Part shown: one piece after another, positions 51,001 to 61,077 of the stretch
How positions within the stretch are numbered: the first letter of the stretch is position 1
How the letters are laid out: the number at the start of each line of letters is the position of its first letter
Assembly (NCBI GenBank): GCA_905221605.1
Contig: CAJNDS010000145.1
Location: forward strand, 1 to 64,000
DNA length: 64,000 bases
Direction: 5' to 3'
DNA from: Symbiodinium natans
Lineage: Eukaryota > Sar > Dinophyceae > Suessiales > Symbiodiniaceae
Notes under the pieces: generated by a model
Database searches by the model: none
What the model saw: the letters and a program-made list of their open reading frames with translations, nothing else
What the model was told of the DNA's origin: nothing
Program-made: the position numbers and the translations under genes

Positions 51001-54000
51001 AGGACTGTTAGTGTAAGGGGGAACATCCCCAGTTTCGGGGTTTTGGAAGTGTTTGTTTTGGGGATTCGGGCCCCTGAGCCTCAACCACTTCGGGATGGCG
51101 ACTGTATAATATCGTGCCGGGGTGAAGTATACGGAGGCTGTGAGGTTTATGATGATCGTGCACTTTGCTGAGGAGACTATGGGGTTTGTGATGATAGTGC
51201 ACTTTGGGGTGTTGCGCGTCAGCCTGTAAGGCTACTACACATCACGCCATCAAGAGGCTGCGTTACTGCTGGCTGACATCCCAAAAAGATGCGTGCAACA
51301 CATGTGCCTGGTGCTGCGGGGGTTCTGAGGAGTTCCGCAGTCAGGGGCTACAAGCCTTGTTTCAAGCCCTAATCCCCAATTCCCAGGAAGGGCAACTTGG
51401 TTGATCCAAATCGGCAGCAAGCCGATACGAGGGCTTGTAGCTTGACATCTCAGGAGCCCCTAGTAAAAGACCCCTTTCGCGACTTGAGATTCAGTGGGTT
51501 TAGGGTTTGGGGCTTCTGATCCTACCGGAACTGCCAAGCCCCAAACAAAGCCTCGGGTTTAGGGTTTAGGGTTTAGGGTTTAGGGTGTCCCTCACCAGGA
51601 ACCACACCCATGGTTCGGCCTGCGCATCGCGATCCTCAAGCAGCAGGAGCACCACCTGACCAAATAGGGGACCCAGGGCCTAGAGCGTACGGACTCGAGC
51701 GGCGAGAGGTCCGAAACCCCTGATTGCCCGAAGCCCCCGAAAAGGGCTCACAAAGCCTAACAAGCCGAAACCCTGAACTCCAAGCCACATTATGACCCGT
51801 AAGCCCTGAAATCGACACCCCTACGTCTCAAGTGGTAGCAAGCGAGAACACTCCCCGCTTGGATCTCCACTAGCTAGTAAACATGTTAGAGTTCAAGGCG
51901 CCACCCCCCTCCCCCCCGAAAAACGCACACACACGACACATAATGTAGGTCAACCCTCACAGGAAGCCTCCGCTTGGGTCAGGCGAGCACGCGGCGAGGA
52001 TGCTCGGAGACCCTCAACCTTCTGAAGCCTTCGGCGCTGGGAGGGCCTGTAAGCCGCTTGCCACCCCCGCTCTCCTTGCACCCAAACCCTTAAAGAACAG
52101 TATTTAGGGTTTAGGGTTTAGGGTTTGGTGTTTAGGGTTCAAGTCAGTAAACCGTCCATTTCCGAAGCCTGTACGGCAACCTGGACCCTAAAATGCAAAC
52201 CGCTAATCAGGACCCCCGATGCCCTTTGATCAGGGCCCCTGTGCACCTTCATGACCGTATTCCGGCTTTCTTTTTTCAAAAAAAGGTGTGCTTTGGGGGG
52301 TTTGGGAGAACCCTACAGCCTCAACCCCTAACCTTGGAGGCTCATGGTACTTATTAACCAATCACAACTGTACTTATTTATGACCATAGCAGGGCACCTA
52401 AAAGGCTTAATAAGTGGGTTTTAAGTGCAGCTGTAATTGGTTAAGGATACCATGAACTTCCAAGTGAAGCCCTGAACCCGACAGCCCTAAACCCTAAACC
52501 CTTCACCGGCTGGGCCTCAACAAGGCGGCGGCGCAGCTCGCCAGCCTTCACAGGATGAAGGATACGCCCAGCATGCCCTGTGGTTCACCCTAAACCCTAA
52601 ACCCTAAACCCTAAACCCTAAACCCTAAACCCTAAACCCTAAACCCTAAACCCTAAACCCTAAACCCTAAACCCTAAACCCTAAACCCGAAACCCTAACC
52701 CTGTAAGCTCCACCCTGGGACGCAAGAATGCTACTCCTACCACCAGACCCAGGTTGGGCCGTTCAAGCCCTCTGAAAAAAAGTCCCCCTAAGGAAGGGAC
52801 TCTTTCAAATCCCGAGCATAAACAGCAGGTAATTGCTTAAGAACCCCAAAGAATAAAAACATACTATTCCTTATAAGGGTAATATAGGGATTATTATCTT
52901 TTATTCTTTTGGGGTTCTTAAGCAAATAGTAGATAAGGGAAGGGATTACGTATGCCAAGAGGGCCTATGCGCAGATGCAACTGTTTTCGAGCAGCCTTTA
53001 TTCTTGCCCTGAGAGTCCACAACAGTGCTCGACAAATCTCTCAACTCACGCACGAACAGGACCTTGTAGGGTTTTCAGGGCTCAGGGATGTTTAGGGGTT
53101 TAGACCCGAGCTCGCTTCAGGAAGACACCCGCCCCCCCACCCCCCCCCCCCCCCCCCGAATCCTACCGGGCTGCCGCACCATCTTTGCATGGTGCTCGTA
53201 GAGCAGACGGCTGAGCCTCGGGGATTTCGACGTCCCACACCCTGAAACCCCAAAGTGGTCTTCCAGAAGAGTTGAGGTGTGAAAGGTTTGAGATTGAAAG
53301 TTTTTGGGTAGATGTAGGTGTCTGTTGGGGGTGATTCAAATCATGGGGCCGTTTGCGGGTTTCGGTTCTGGGCGTTCCCATTCTAATCCCCATTAAGCCT
53401 AAACCCTAAACCCTAAACCCTAAAAACCCTAAACCCTAAACCCTAAACCCTAAACCCTAGACTGTTAGTATAAGGCCGGGCATCCCAAGGTCCAGGGTTT
53501 ATGGCGGATGAAAGATCCAAAGTAGCCTAGGAATAGAAAGGGTACCCTTCTCTGAATTCATGGTGACCCTTCACCCCCTGAAGCAAAAAGGGAAAGTGGG
53601 CCTGCCCAGAGGTCACCCCCCCCCCCCCCCTCCCTTCTCACCCCCCAAAAAAAAATCGAGCGTGGAGGGTCACGGAGAGGAGGAGAAAGGTACTGCATGA
53701 TGCTCTGCATCGGAAGGCTCGCTCCCAGATCCTGAGCACAAGCCCGAAACCCCAGACCTTGCAGCTCACGACGCCTTTTCAGCTAGGCTGCCCAGTAACC
53801 AAGGCTTAAAAAGGGTGCCCTTTTTTGCTTAAAGGGGCTTGATAAGGGAACCTAAACCCCCCGAAAGGGAATAAGGGTACTACTGGGCATTCTAGTAAGC
53901 CTGTGCATCCCCAAGCCCGAAACCCTAAACCTAAAGCCTTAAACTCCAAAATCTGAGGGAGCACTGAACCCCTCAGTCTAAACAACCCTAGGCAACCCCC

Positions 54001-57000
54001 AAAACCACAACCTTCAACAGACCCAACACCTTCAACAACCCTAAACCCTAAAAACCCTAACTGTTAAACAGCCCCCCCTTGAAAACCAGCAGAACGAAAG
54101 CCATTAAACATCCTGAAAACGCCCACTTCAAACTTTGCTATGCAAAGATATCGGCAGCCCCTTCAGCAATTCGTATCTTTCACGCAAGAGTAACTCAGGG
54201 AAAAAAGCGCGCACTTGTTTGGTTGAAAAGGGCTTTGATGGAACCTCAATCCTGAAAAGGAATAAGGGCCTACTCTGGGTCCTCGTCTACTAAGTTCTTG
54301 TTTGAGAACCCTCCCCCCCACCCACAAAAACATAAGAAATGAACATGAATATTCTTCCTTATAAGGGCAGTAGAGGGATTTACATCTTTTACTTTTCTTG
54401 CGGGTTCTTAAGCAAATTCGTAGTAGTTGAACCCTAAACCCTAAACCCTAAACCCTAAACCCTAAACCCTAAACCCTAAACCCTAAACCCTAAACCCTAA
54501 ACCCTAAACCCTAAACCTCTGATCTCCGGGAGGCCCCGGCGCATCGAGCGCGGCCCCCTTGGCGTGACGACTGAGGCCCGCCAGGCCGGCGGAAACGAGC
54601 CTCGGGAGCCCTTTCGGGTTGAGGGTTGAGGGTTTCAGGGTTGAGGGTTGAGGGTTTAGGGTTTAGGGTTGAGGGTCTAGGGTTGAGGGTCGAGGGTTTA
54701 GGGTTGAGGGTTTAGGGTTGAGGGTTCAGGGTTTACACAAGGCGTGTTTTCTAGAAGGGGGGAGGGGGGGCTTAGGGTTTAGGTTCTACTAGGGTTCAAG
54801 GTTTAGGGTTTAGGGAAGCGAGGAGGGGCTTGGGGGTTTCAGGGTTTCGGGCACTTATGGGCATGCTGTTGCGTTGAGAAGGCTAGGTGGCGCTTTCAGG
54901 GTCATCCTGTGAATTCCCCCCCCTCCCCCCTGTTTAGAGAGCAGCGCTGTATATCTCACGAACCAGCCTGAACCCAAGCTCTTCGATCCTTCGAGCGCAA
55001 AACCGTCTCCCCCCCTTTACAGCCCTTCGATCAAAGGCTTCGAGCTATTGGAGATGGCTTCGGGACCAATGCGGTAAGTCTCAGCGCCACAGGCCTCTTC
55101 GATGTTTGGCGGCGGGGCGGGGGGGGTTTGAGAGTTCAGACACGGTGCAGCGGGGCGTAAAACCTGCAACCTACTCCCCCGGGCGAGGTACACTCAGACA
55201 TCCAAGTGGCGTGACGACCTCTGCCTGGAGCTCCTGGCAGGTCTAAGACTCTTATTGGCGAAGTTCATCCAAGGGACGGAAGGCTAGCCTTTGTAGCCCA
55301 CGGGTTGGAATACACCCGACCAAAGTTCCCAGACCTCGGCCTTTAAAGGCTCACGGGGCACGAACCTACTTGCTCTGGAGAGGTGGTGTTCCACAAGACA
55401 AATACCCGAGGGTTTAGGGTTTTTAGGGTTTTTAGGGTTTTTCGGGTTTGAAACACTACAATCTCAAACCCTCAGACCCTCAAGCCCCAAAGTCCTGAAG
55501 CCCTTTCAAAGCTGTAAGCCCTTTGAACCCCCCCAAGGTTGACTTTTGAGCTGGGGTTGGGGTTTTAGGGTTTAGGGTTTAGGGTTTAGGGTTTAGGGTT
55601 TAGGGTTTAGGGTTTAGGGTTGAGGGTTTAGGGTTTAGGGCCCCGAATGCCCAGCCAGCAAGCTGCCCCACCTGGTTCATGGCCGTGGTCGCGGCGATGT
55701 GCAGGGACTCGCGGGCTGAGTCCCGCACGGCAGTGCTCTGATCTCGCCTGGGCAGGGGAATGTAGGTTTAGGGTCTAGGGTTTAGGGGCTCGGGGCTTAG
55801 GGCTTTAAGGCTTTAGTCTTTAGGGTCTAGGGTTTAGGGCTAAACGCTTGGGGGCGGGGCTTGGGCTTAGGGGCCTGGGGTTTAGGGCTTAGGATCAGGG
55901 TCTGGGGCTTTAAGGTTTAAGGCTGATCCAGGGCTGAGGGGGTCACAGGGTTTGTTCGAGCATGAGGGCAAAAAGAAGGTGGATTAGAGCGAAGAGTTTG
56001 GGGCTAAAGAACATTAAGCCCCTAAACCCAAGGAAGTTCCAGCGCAGTGGTCGAGTTCTGGGGGATTGGATCGCCGACCTGCCTTGCAGCTTCGTGCTTG
56101 GCGGATTTTAGGGTTTAACACGCATCAATTATATTACTAGTAGTAAAAGTCTAATGATACTACTGCGATTAGAAATTTTACTTAACAAACTAATGATACT
56201 ACTGCGATTAGAAATTTTACTTAACACTATTGATAGAATTAGGGTTGTATGCTCCTAAGTCTGAAAACGTCCGGAGCTGGGCCCCTGGGCAGGTGGAAGA
56301 GCACCTCCGGCATGATCGTGGTGAGGCACTGCATGTATTCCTGGCAGGGTTGGGTTTAGGGTTTAGGGTTTAGGGTTTAGGGTTTAGGGTTTAGGGTTTA
56401 GGGTTTAGGGTTTAGGGTTTAGGGTTTAGGGTTTAGGGTTTAGGGTTTAGGGTTGAGGGTCTACGGTTTAGGGTTTAGGGTTTAGGGTCTAGGGTTTAGG
56501 GTTTAGGGTTTAGGGTTTAGGTTTTAGGGTTTAGGGTTTAGGGTTTCGGGTTCAGGGTAGCAGGCTCGGTTCGCAGAAAAACCGAGGGAGCCCCAGGAGT
56601 CCCCTGTGGTCCCTGCTAGCACGGCCTGCATAGTTGGGGCGCGCACGAAGGTAAGCGAGAGATATGGCTGTGAACCCCCCTGCTCCGGCCAAAAAAAAGT
56701 CTTTACCCTAAACCCTAACCCCTAAACCCTAGACCCTAGACCCTAAACCCTAAACCCTAAACCCATTCCTGCCTCTTCTGGCTCTTCCCTAGGCATTCTT
56801 GAGTTCAGTCACGCCACCCATCGATTGCCACCCTAGACCCTCTAAACCTGGTAGCGCCCCAGACGCCCTATAAATCGAATCAAACCCTATAAACCTTATC
56901 AATCTTAGACCTTATAAACCCTAAGCCCGAACCCCTAAACCCTGTGAACCTTATAAACACCCCACCCTCGAACCGACCCCCGACAGCCTGGACCCGGCTG

Positions 57001-58798
57001 CTTCAATCGCTTTTCTTCTTGTTTCCCCCCCCCCCCCCAAAAAAAAAAAAAAAAAAAAAGAAAAAAGAGAGAAAGAGAGACAACTGGCCACGTCCTGCTT
57101 CACGGCTGCGTCAGTACATCGAGGGCCCAAGCCTTTTTGAGTTGCTTTCCCATGCGGGCATCTCGTAAGGCTTAGGGTTTATTTCAGTTTAGGCTTTGGT
57201 TTAGAGTTTTGAGTTTAGGGTTTAGGGTTTAGGGTTTAGAGTATAGGGTTTAGGGTTTAGTTTGTTAGGGTGTTAGGGGAATCCGGTGCTTCGGATCTCA
57301 GACTTTCAACCATGGGCCAACACCGGTCAAAGGTCCCGGGGGTGTCACTCATCGCACCCTATACTAAGTTTATGAAGCAGGATTTATGGAGGGGAGAACC
57401 TGTTTCGAGTTCAAGGTGCATAAACTCCGCGAGCTTCTGCAATTCGAGCCCCTCACAGCAAGAAGGTCGGTTCGGGTGGTGGGGGGGGGGGGTGGCGGTG
57501 GCATTGCCTGACAGTGTCATCCTTGCGTGTGCTCAGGAATTTGAGCTGAGTTGCCAGAGGGAGTGTTGCCACCTTTTGCTCGGCAGTCCAGGTACCCCAC
57601 ACCAAGAGCTAGCCTTCGGGAGCAAGCATCTCTGCCTCCTCCGAGACTCAAGCCTCCAGGCAGTCTGAAGTTCTATGCAGGATGCTGCTTGCTACACACA
57701 TGGGGATGCTGTAGGTCCCCCTTGGAGGCAAGATGGAGGCTTCCTTGCGGCGTCTGAGTAGGTGGGAACAGCAGGTGAGCTTGGACAGTCCTTCCGCTTC
57801 TTCCGAGGTGTCTCAAGCAGAGGCGACGGCTCTTGGGCAGCTGGCTTAGATCAAAAGCAACCTAAAGCCAAACCCTGAGCACCAGACCTCAGACCCTAAA
57901 CCCCAGACCTCAAGCCCTACATCCTTGAGCAGCGTTGCTAAGACGTAGCTTCAAAACCCCGTCCTGAACCTTTTGCGCAAAGACCCAGCCCTGAAGAACA
58001 GGGTTTGGGCTTGGGGTACCCTAAACCCTAAACCCTAAACCCTAAACCCTAAACCCTAAACTTTAAACCCTACACTTTAAACTTTAAACTTTAAACCCTA
58101 AACCACAACACCAGGTCACCTGACGGCTTCTCGTCTGAGCCGAGTGGTTGAAGGTCGTCCAAGTACAGACAGAATAGGTTCTACGTAAGCTGCGGTTTGG
58201 GGTTTGGGGTTTAGGGTTTAGGCTTTAGGGCAACCAGTCACCCAACTTGACACCCTTCTCCTTAACGGCCCCTCGATGTAGCAATCGGGCCATCGGATAT
58301 GCGCAGTCTTCCTTGCTCATTAGGAGCTGGACATTGCGCAACCCTAAACCCTAAACCCTAACCCTAAACCCCAAACCCTAAACCCAAACCCTAAAGTCTG
58401 AAGTCTAAATTTTCCAAACCCTGGAGGTTTCCAAGCCCGAGAACCCTCCAGGCCCTAACCCCCCTGAACAAACCCCAATTTAAGCCCTAAAGCCCTCAAG
58501 CCCCAAAACTTCAAAGTTCAAACCTGGCCCCCTATTTCAAGCCCTAAAGCCCTCAAGCCCCCAACTTTAAACTTCAGACCTAAGCCCCATAGAAAAATCC
58601 TAACTTAAGACCCCGCAAAAGCCCTAAAGCCCTAGACTTCAACCCTAAACCCTAAACCCCAGCGACCCCCTTCTGGGGATGCGGGCTCTTCTCAAGCAGG
58701 GCCAGCAGGGCCTTCGGTTGCTGCTTCCGAAAGGCCACCGCACTTCTTAGGGTAGTTGCATGGTCCGGGCCCTTAATTGGGGAACCCTTAGATTCCAC

Positions 58799-58848
<50 letters not shown>

Positions 58849-59522
58849 TATTTCTGATATGTATGCAAAGTAGGGTTTGGAGTTCGAGCTTTGCCCCGTG
58901 TAAGCAGTATCCCTGTATAAAGGCACGTTTAACAAGACTCCTACAAGGGAAGCTGCCGCCTGAAACTGTCCTAGGTCAGGGGTTATGCGTTCTATTCCAG
59001 GTGGAATCGTGGAGCAACCCAACAACTCATCGCCCTAAACCCTAAACCCTAACCCCTAGACCCTAAACCCTAAGCCTGAAACCTTGGAACGTGCCTTGGG
59101 CCGACAGGACCCCAGTAGGGTCAACATCAAAAGTCGCGGGTTGAGGCCAGTTTGGGGTAACGGTAGTCCCCAAAACCTAGACGATACACCAGCCCTTTAA
59201 GTCCAACAAACTCAACCCTAAACCCCCCAAACCAAGTAGACTAAACCTCTGAACCCCCTGAATCCCAAAGCGCCGTAAACCCGCAGACTGCCAAGGCTTC
59301 TCATCGGGCGCGCCTGGATAGCGCTGAGGCGCGCTTTCAGAGCAGAGGCGGTGCAGCTCTGCCGGGTATCCTGCTTATGATCTAAGGGCAAAAGCAGTCT
59401 AGGGCTTCGGGTTTAAGAGTTTCGGGTGTAGGGGGGTTTAGGGTTTGGGAGTTTTTGGGGGTTCGGGCATATAGAGTTTAGGTTTACCTTGCGAGCCCCA
59501 GGACTCATCGGTTGCAGGATAT
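47673..59522 (-). CDS. Large gene of about 19 small exons, helical protein
   Basis: Exons: 59488-59522, 59289-59370, 58667-58742, 56269-56340, 56059-56096, 55672-55747, 55021-55094, 54517-54600, 53167-53216, 52507-52577, 51961-52036, 51817-51869, 51596-51679, 51267-51347, 50427-50475, 50306-50365, then 48880-48941, 48262-48352 and 47673-47742 (TAG at 47673-47675). Phases agree from 59488 to 50306 and from 48880 to the stop; one exon is probably missing between. Fragments: PAELHRLCSESAPQRY, FRKQQPKALLALLEK, MQCLTTIMPEVLFHLP, VRDSARESLHIAATT, AETYRIGPEAISNSS, LSRLLYEHHAKMVRQ, AGELRRRLVEAQ, FGQVVLLLLEDRDAQ, AELLRTPAAPGTCVAR, LIDQLPKIMRPYLG, EEKREMRGQG, ARNEMREARKAQGRS. Leucine-rich amphipathic stretches suggest an alpha-solenoid (HEAT-like) protein; no family is claimed. 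The 59488 exon has textbook splice sites (TTATTTCTCAG and AAG|GTAAAC). Confidence 0.6.
47938..48102 (+). repeat. Long TTTAGGG array with TTGAGGG block
   Basis: About 17 TTTAGGG copies, then five TTGAGGG copies (about 48056-48088), then TTTAGGG again. Confidence 0.95.
48482..48638. mobile_element. TIR element split by TTTAGGG array
   Basis: TTGGGATGTTCTCCCCC ... ACAGTCCTTTCAGAGGGATG at the left, GAATCCCTGTTAAGGACTGC ... GGGGAACATCTCAA at the right, with about 8 TTTAGGG copies (48535-48591) in the loop. Confidence 0.82.
50093..50245. mobile_element. TIR element, CATGGTCCCTTAGTAT family
   Basis: AGGGTATGGTAGTGACATGG, TCCCTGAGTATGGGCCCC ... GGGCCCATACGGCAAGGGAC, CATACTAAGGGCC. Two nested inverted repeats. 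Confidence 0.6.
50929..51031. mobile_element. TIR element, GGGATGTTCCCCCTT family, intact
   Basis: TTGGGATGTTCCCCCTTATA, CTAACAGTCCTT at the left; AAGGACTGTTAGTGTAAGGG, GGAACATCCCC at the right. The loop has no telomere repeat, so it shows the empty state of the family. Confidence 0.8.
52333..52464. mobile_element. 132-bp TIR element
   Basis: CTTGGAGGCTCATGGTACTT, ATTAACCAATCACA pairs with TGTAATTGGTTAAGGATACC, ATGAACTTCCAAG. A diverged relative lies at about 48104-48165 (GTACTAACAACTGTACTC). Confidence 0.72.
52586..52690 (-). repeat. CCCTAAA array
   Basis: About 14 copies right of the exon 52507-52577, in the upstream intron. Confidence 0.95.
52831..52932. mobile_element. TIR element, GCTTAAGAACCCC family
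   Basis: ATTGCTTAAGAACCCCAAAGAA pairs with TTCTTTTGGGGTTCTTAAGCAA (first 20 bases near perfect); the core has TTATAAGGGTAATATAGGG. Best-preserved copy of the family. Confidence 0.78.
53378..53488. mobile_element. Half TIR element plus CCCTAAA array
   Basis: Left remnant CCCATTCTAATCCCCATTAA, then about 9 CCCTAAA copies (53397-53459), then the intact right arm ACTGTTAGTATAAGG ... GCATCCCAA. The array begins at the point where the palindrome centre would be. Confidence 0.7.
53783..53900. mobile_element. TIR element, GGTAGCCCAGTAACC family
   Basis: CTAGGCTGCCCAGTAACCAAG start and GGTACTACTGGGCATTCTAG end; core GGGGCTTGATAAGGGAACC. Confidence 0.6.
54285..54426. mobile_element. TIR element, GCTTAAGAACCCC family, diverged
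   Basis: The left end is degraded with a poly-C run; the core CCTTATAAGGGCAGTAGAGGG and right end GGTTCTTAAGCAAA are retained. Confidence 0.6.
54428..54516 (-). repeat. CCCTAAA array abutting exon 54517
   Basis: About 13 copies. On the transcribed strand the first copy supplies the donor GTTTAGGG of exon 54517-54600. Confidence 0.95.
54617..54735 (+). repeat. TTGAGGG / TTTAGGG mixed array
   Basis: Alternating TTGAGGG and TTTAGGG units lie on the other side of exon 54517-54600. Confidence 0.9.
55672..55747 (-). CDS. Exon with canonical splice sites (example)
   Basis: This is the clearest single exon of the large gene. TGCCCAG precedes it and CAG|GTGGGG follows. One phase base plus 25 codons: RDQSTAVRDSARESLH, IAATTAMNQ. 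It is flanked on both sides by TTTAGGG arrays on the plus strand. Confidence 0.65.
56151..56225. repeat. 39-bp-period perfect tandem duplication
   Basis: A 36-bp unit (CTAATGATACTACTGCGATT ...) occurs at 56151-56186 and again, identical, at 56190-56225. AT-rich and intronic. Confidence 0.95.
56344..56545 (+). repeat. Longest TTTAGGG array
   Basis: About 28 copies with a few variants, directly right of exon 56269-56340. Confidence 0.95.
57030..57060. repeat. Poly-C then poly-A run
   Basis: Twelve or so C followed by about 19 A. Comparable poly-C/G runs occur at 2438-2449, 6681-6702, 11818-11840, 23090-23109, 28576-28593, 38736-38751, 41164-41180 and 43861-43878; many lie where a repeat family is interrupted. 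Confidence 0.9.
57715..57849 (+). CDS. Plus-strand terminal exon candidate
   Basis: After a plus-strand CTGTAG the frame reads VPLGGKMEASLRRLS, RWEQQ, SLDSPSASSEVSQAEA, TALGQLA and a TAG. It contains GTGAGC ... CCGAG, which could be a 33-bp intron that keeps the frame. The minus strand is also open here. It would lie inside an intron of the large minus-strand gene, so it is doubtful. Confidence 0.25.
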   Translation, partial: VPLGGKMEASLRRLSRWEQQVSLDSPSASSEVSQAEATALGQLA

Positions 59523-59912
59523 CTGAGAAATAACAGTATAGCAAGCACCCTAAAGCTGACAGGTTTGGGAGGGTTTCGGGCGTTGGTTTTGCCAAAAAGC
59601 CGGTTTCGGGGGGGCGTTTGCAGTTCAGGATTTCAGGCTTCGGGTTACCCTAACACCCTAAGCCCTGGGTCTAGGAGGTTTTTGACTTGGAATTCGGGGG
59701 GCGGAGCCTGTTTGTACAGCATTAAGATAGACACAGTCCCTTCTTCCCCCACCCCAAGAAGAACAGGCTTACACATGTCACAGAGCATACCTTCTTTGCT
59801 TTAAGTTTGCTTGTCTACAAAAACTGCGAACCGAACAATATGGAAGCACAAAGCCCACCACTCACAGGTGTACCCTAAATCAAAAACCCCAAAACAAAAA
59901 CAACCGCTAAAC

Positions 59913-59972
59913 CCCGCGACTTTGGAACACATCTCCACTCCGTGCCTGAAGCGTCTTCCAGAGTGCCGTCAC
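59913..59972 (-). CDS. Exon candidate upstream of the large gene
   Basis: 20 codons, VTALWKTLQARSGDVF then QSRG, after CCAAGTTTTCGCAG and before G|GTTTAGCGG. A second AG (GATTTTTCAG) 39 bp upstream lies at the edge of an inverted-repeat element and would extend the frame with APTLARLYFGAKFSQ. Its out-phase does not match 59488-59522 without another exon. Confidence 0.38.
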
Positions 59973-60008
59973 CTGCGAAAACTTGGCTCCAAAATACAAA
60001 CGTGCCAA

Positions 60009-60110
60009 TGTAGGGGCCTGAAAAATCAGAACAGGGTGTTGGGGGTTATTGTAGTATGATGATAAAGGGGCCAGAAGGGAATACTCCTGGTAATTATGCC
60101 GACCCCTACA
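60009..60110. mobile_element. TIR element, TGTAGGGGCC family
   Basis: TGTAGGGGCCTGAAAAATCAG start and TAATTATGCCGACCCCTACA end, with GGGAATACTCCTGG inside. Relatives at 21388-21485, 32981-33088, 34143-34243 and 42187-42265. On the minus strand its end reads TGATTTTTCAG, a ready 3' splice site next to exon-like sequence. Confidence 0.68.
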
Positions 60111-60195
60111 TGAACTGAATCGCAACCCATCGCCCTCAGCGCACTGAGGTCCACAGTTGCTTTCAGGCTGAAGCTCAAGCAAAGCTGAGGGTGGG

Positions 60196-60336
60196 CCCCC
60201 AGAGACTCCAAAACCCCCTTAATTAAGGAATATGCCTTGAATCAGATTGGGGTTGCTACTACCCTAAACCCTGAACCCTAAACCCTTAACTTAAGGGATA
60301 TTCCTTAATTAAGGGGCTTTGGAGTCTCTCTGGGGG
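60196..60336. mobile_element. TIR element with telomere block at centre
   Basis: CCCCCAGAGACTCCAAAACC, CCTTAATTAAGGAATAT pairs with ATATTCCTTAATTAAGGGGC, TTTGGAGTCTCTCTGGGGG. CCCTAAACCCTGAACCCTAA-type sequence (60261-60285) lies between the arms. Confidence 0.8.
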
Positions 60337-60506
60337 GGTGGGTGTCCTGCAGACATGCCATTTCTGTGGCTTGTCGCTCTGGGGAGCTTTTGGCAACCTC
60401 TACGATGAAGTGGACAGAAAAGGGCTGCAACCTCCCTAAACCCTTAACCCTATACCCTAAACCCTAAACCACAACTTACAAGCCCTCAAGTCTGAGTTAG
60501 CCTCAA

Positions 60507-60577
60507 GTCTAAACGAACTTCGTCCGCGAGTGCCTGCGACACAGGCCACTGCGCCGTGCTGGCGTGCGCCATGACCT
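60507..60577 (-). CDS. Exon candidate, possible first exon
   Basis: After TGACCCAG: VMAHASTAQWPVSQAL then ADE, ending at GAA|GTTCGT. An ATG is the second codon, so this could hold the start of the large gene. A second frame is open across it. Confidence 0.35.
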
Positions 60578-61057
60578 GGGTCACCGTTTTTTTTTGGGCG
60601 GGGGGTTGGGGGTGTAGGGTGCAGGGTTACCCTAAACCCGAAACCCTTGCTCGGGCACAGGTTCACAGCCCACGGGTTTAGGGTTTAGGGTTTAGGGTTT
60701 AGACCCGAAGAACCCTCCGAATCCTAGAGTCTGAAAGGTCAGTACCCATACAGGCAGCAAACTTGCGGTGCTGGGTCAACATCGTGGGCTTCGGCTGAGT
60801 GACACGCACGTCCTAAATACGCTGGGCTTGTGTAACTGGGGTTTAGGGTCTAGGGAACTCTGCAAACACTCCCATTGCAGCTTCGTTTTGGTTCTTTTCC
60901 AGGTGAGGTCTCGGCCCAAACCCTAAACCCTAGAAACTCTAACAACCCTTAAATCCCTCTAAACCGTAAGAACCCTAAAAACCCTCAAAAATCCTACAAA
61001 CCGTACAAATCCTATAAACCACAAACTTGAGACTCCACTGGAAGCTGGGCTCCTCAC

Positions 61058-61077
61058 GGCAGCAAGCGCGCGATAGC
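61058..61077 (-). CDS. 20-bp microexon candidate
   Basis: A CTCCTCTTTCTCCAG-like acceptor and a GTGAGG donor enclose only 20 bp (AIARLL in one frame). Both sites are strong; the size is what is unusual. Nothing links it in phase to a neighbour. Confidence 0.22.

Noticed and set aside
56344-56545. Chromosome end
   Set aside because: Arrays are short, interrupted, in both orientations and followed by unique sequence, so they are interstitial, not a terminal telomere.
57270-57668. 132-codon plus-strand frame
   Set aside because: It crosses a poly-G run, its frame cannot be joined in phase to the plus-strand candidate at 57715, and minus-strand exons flank it on both sides.
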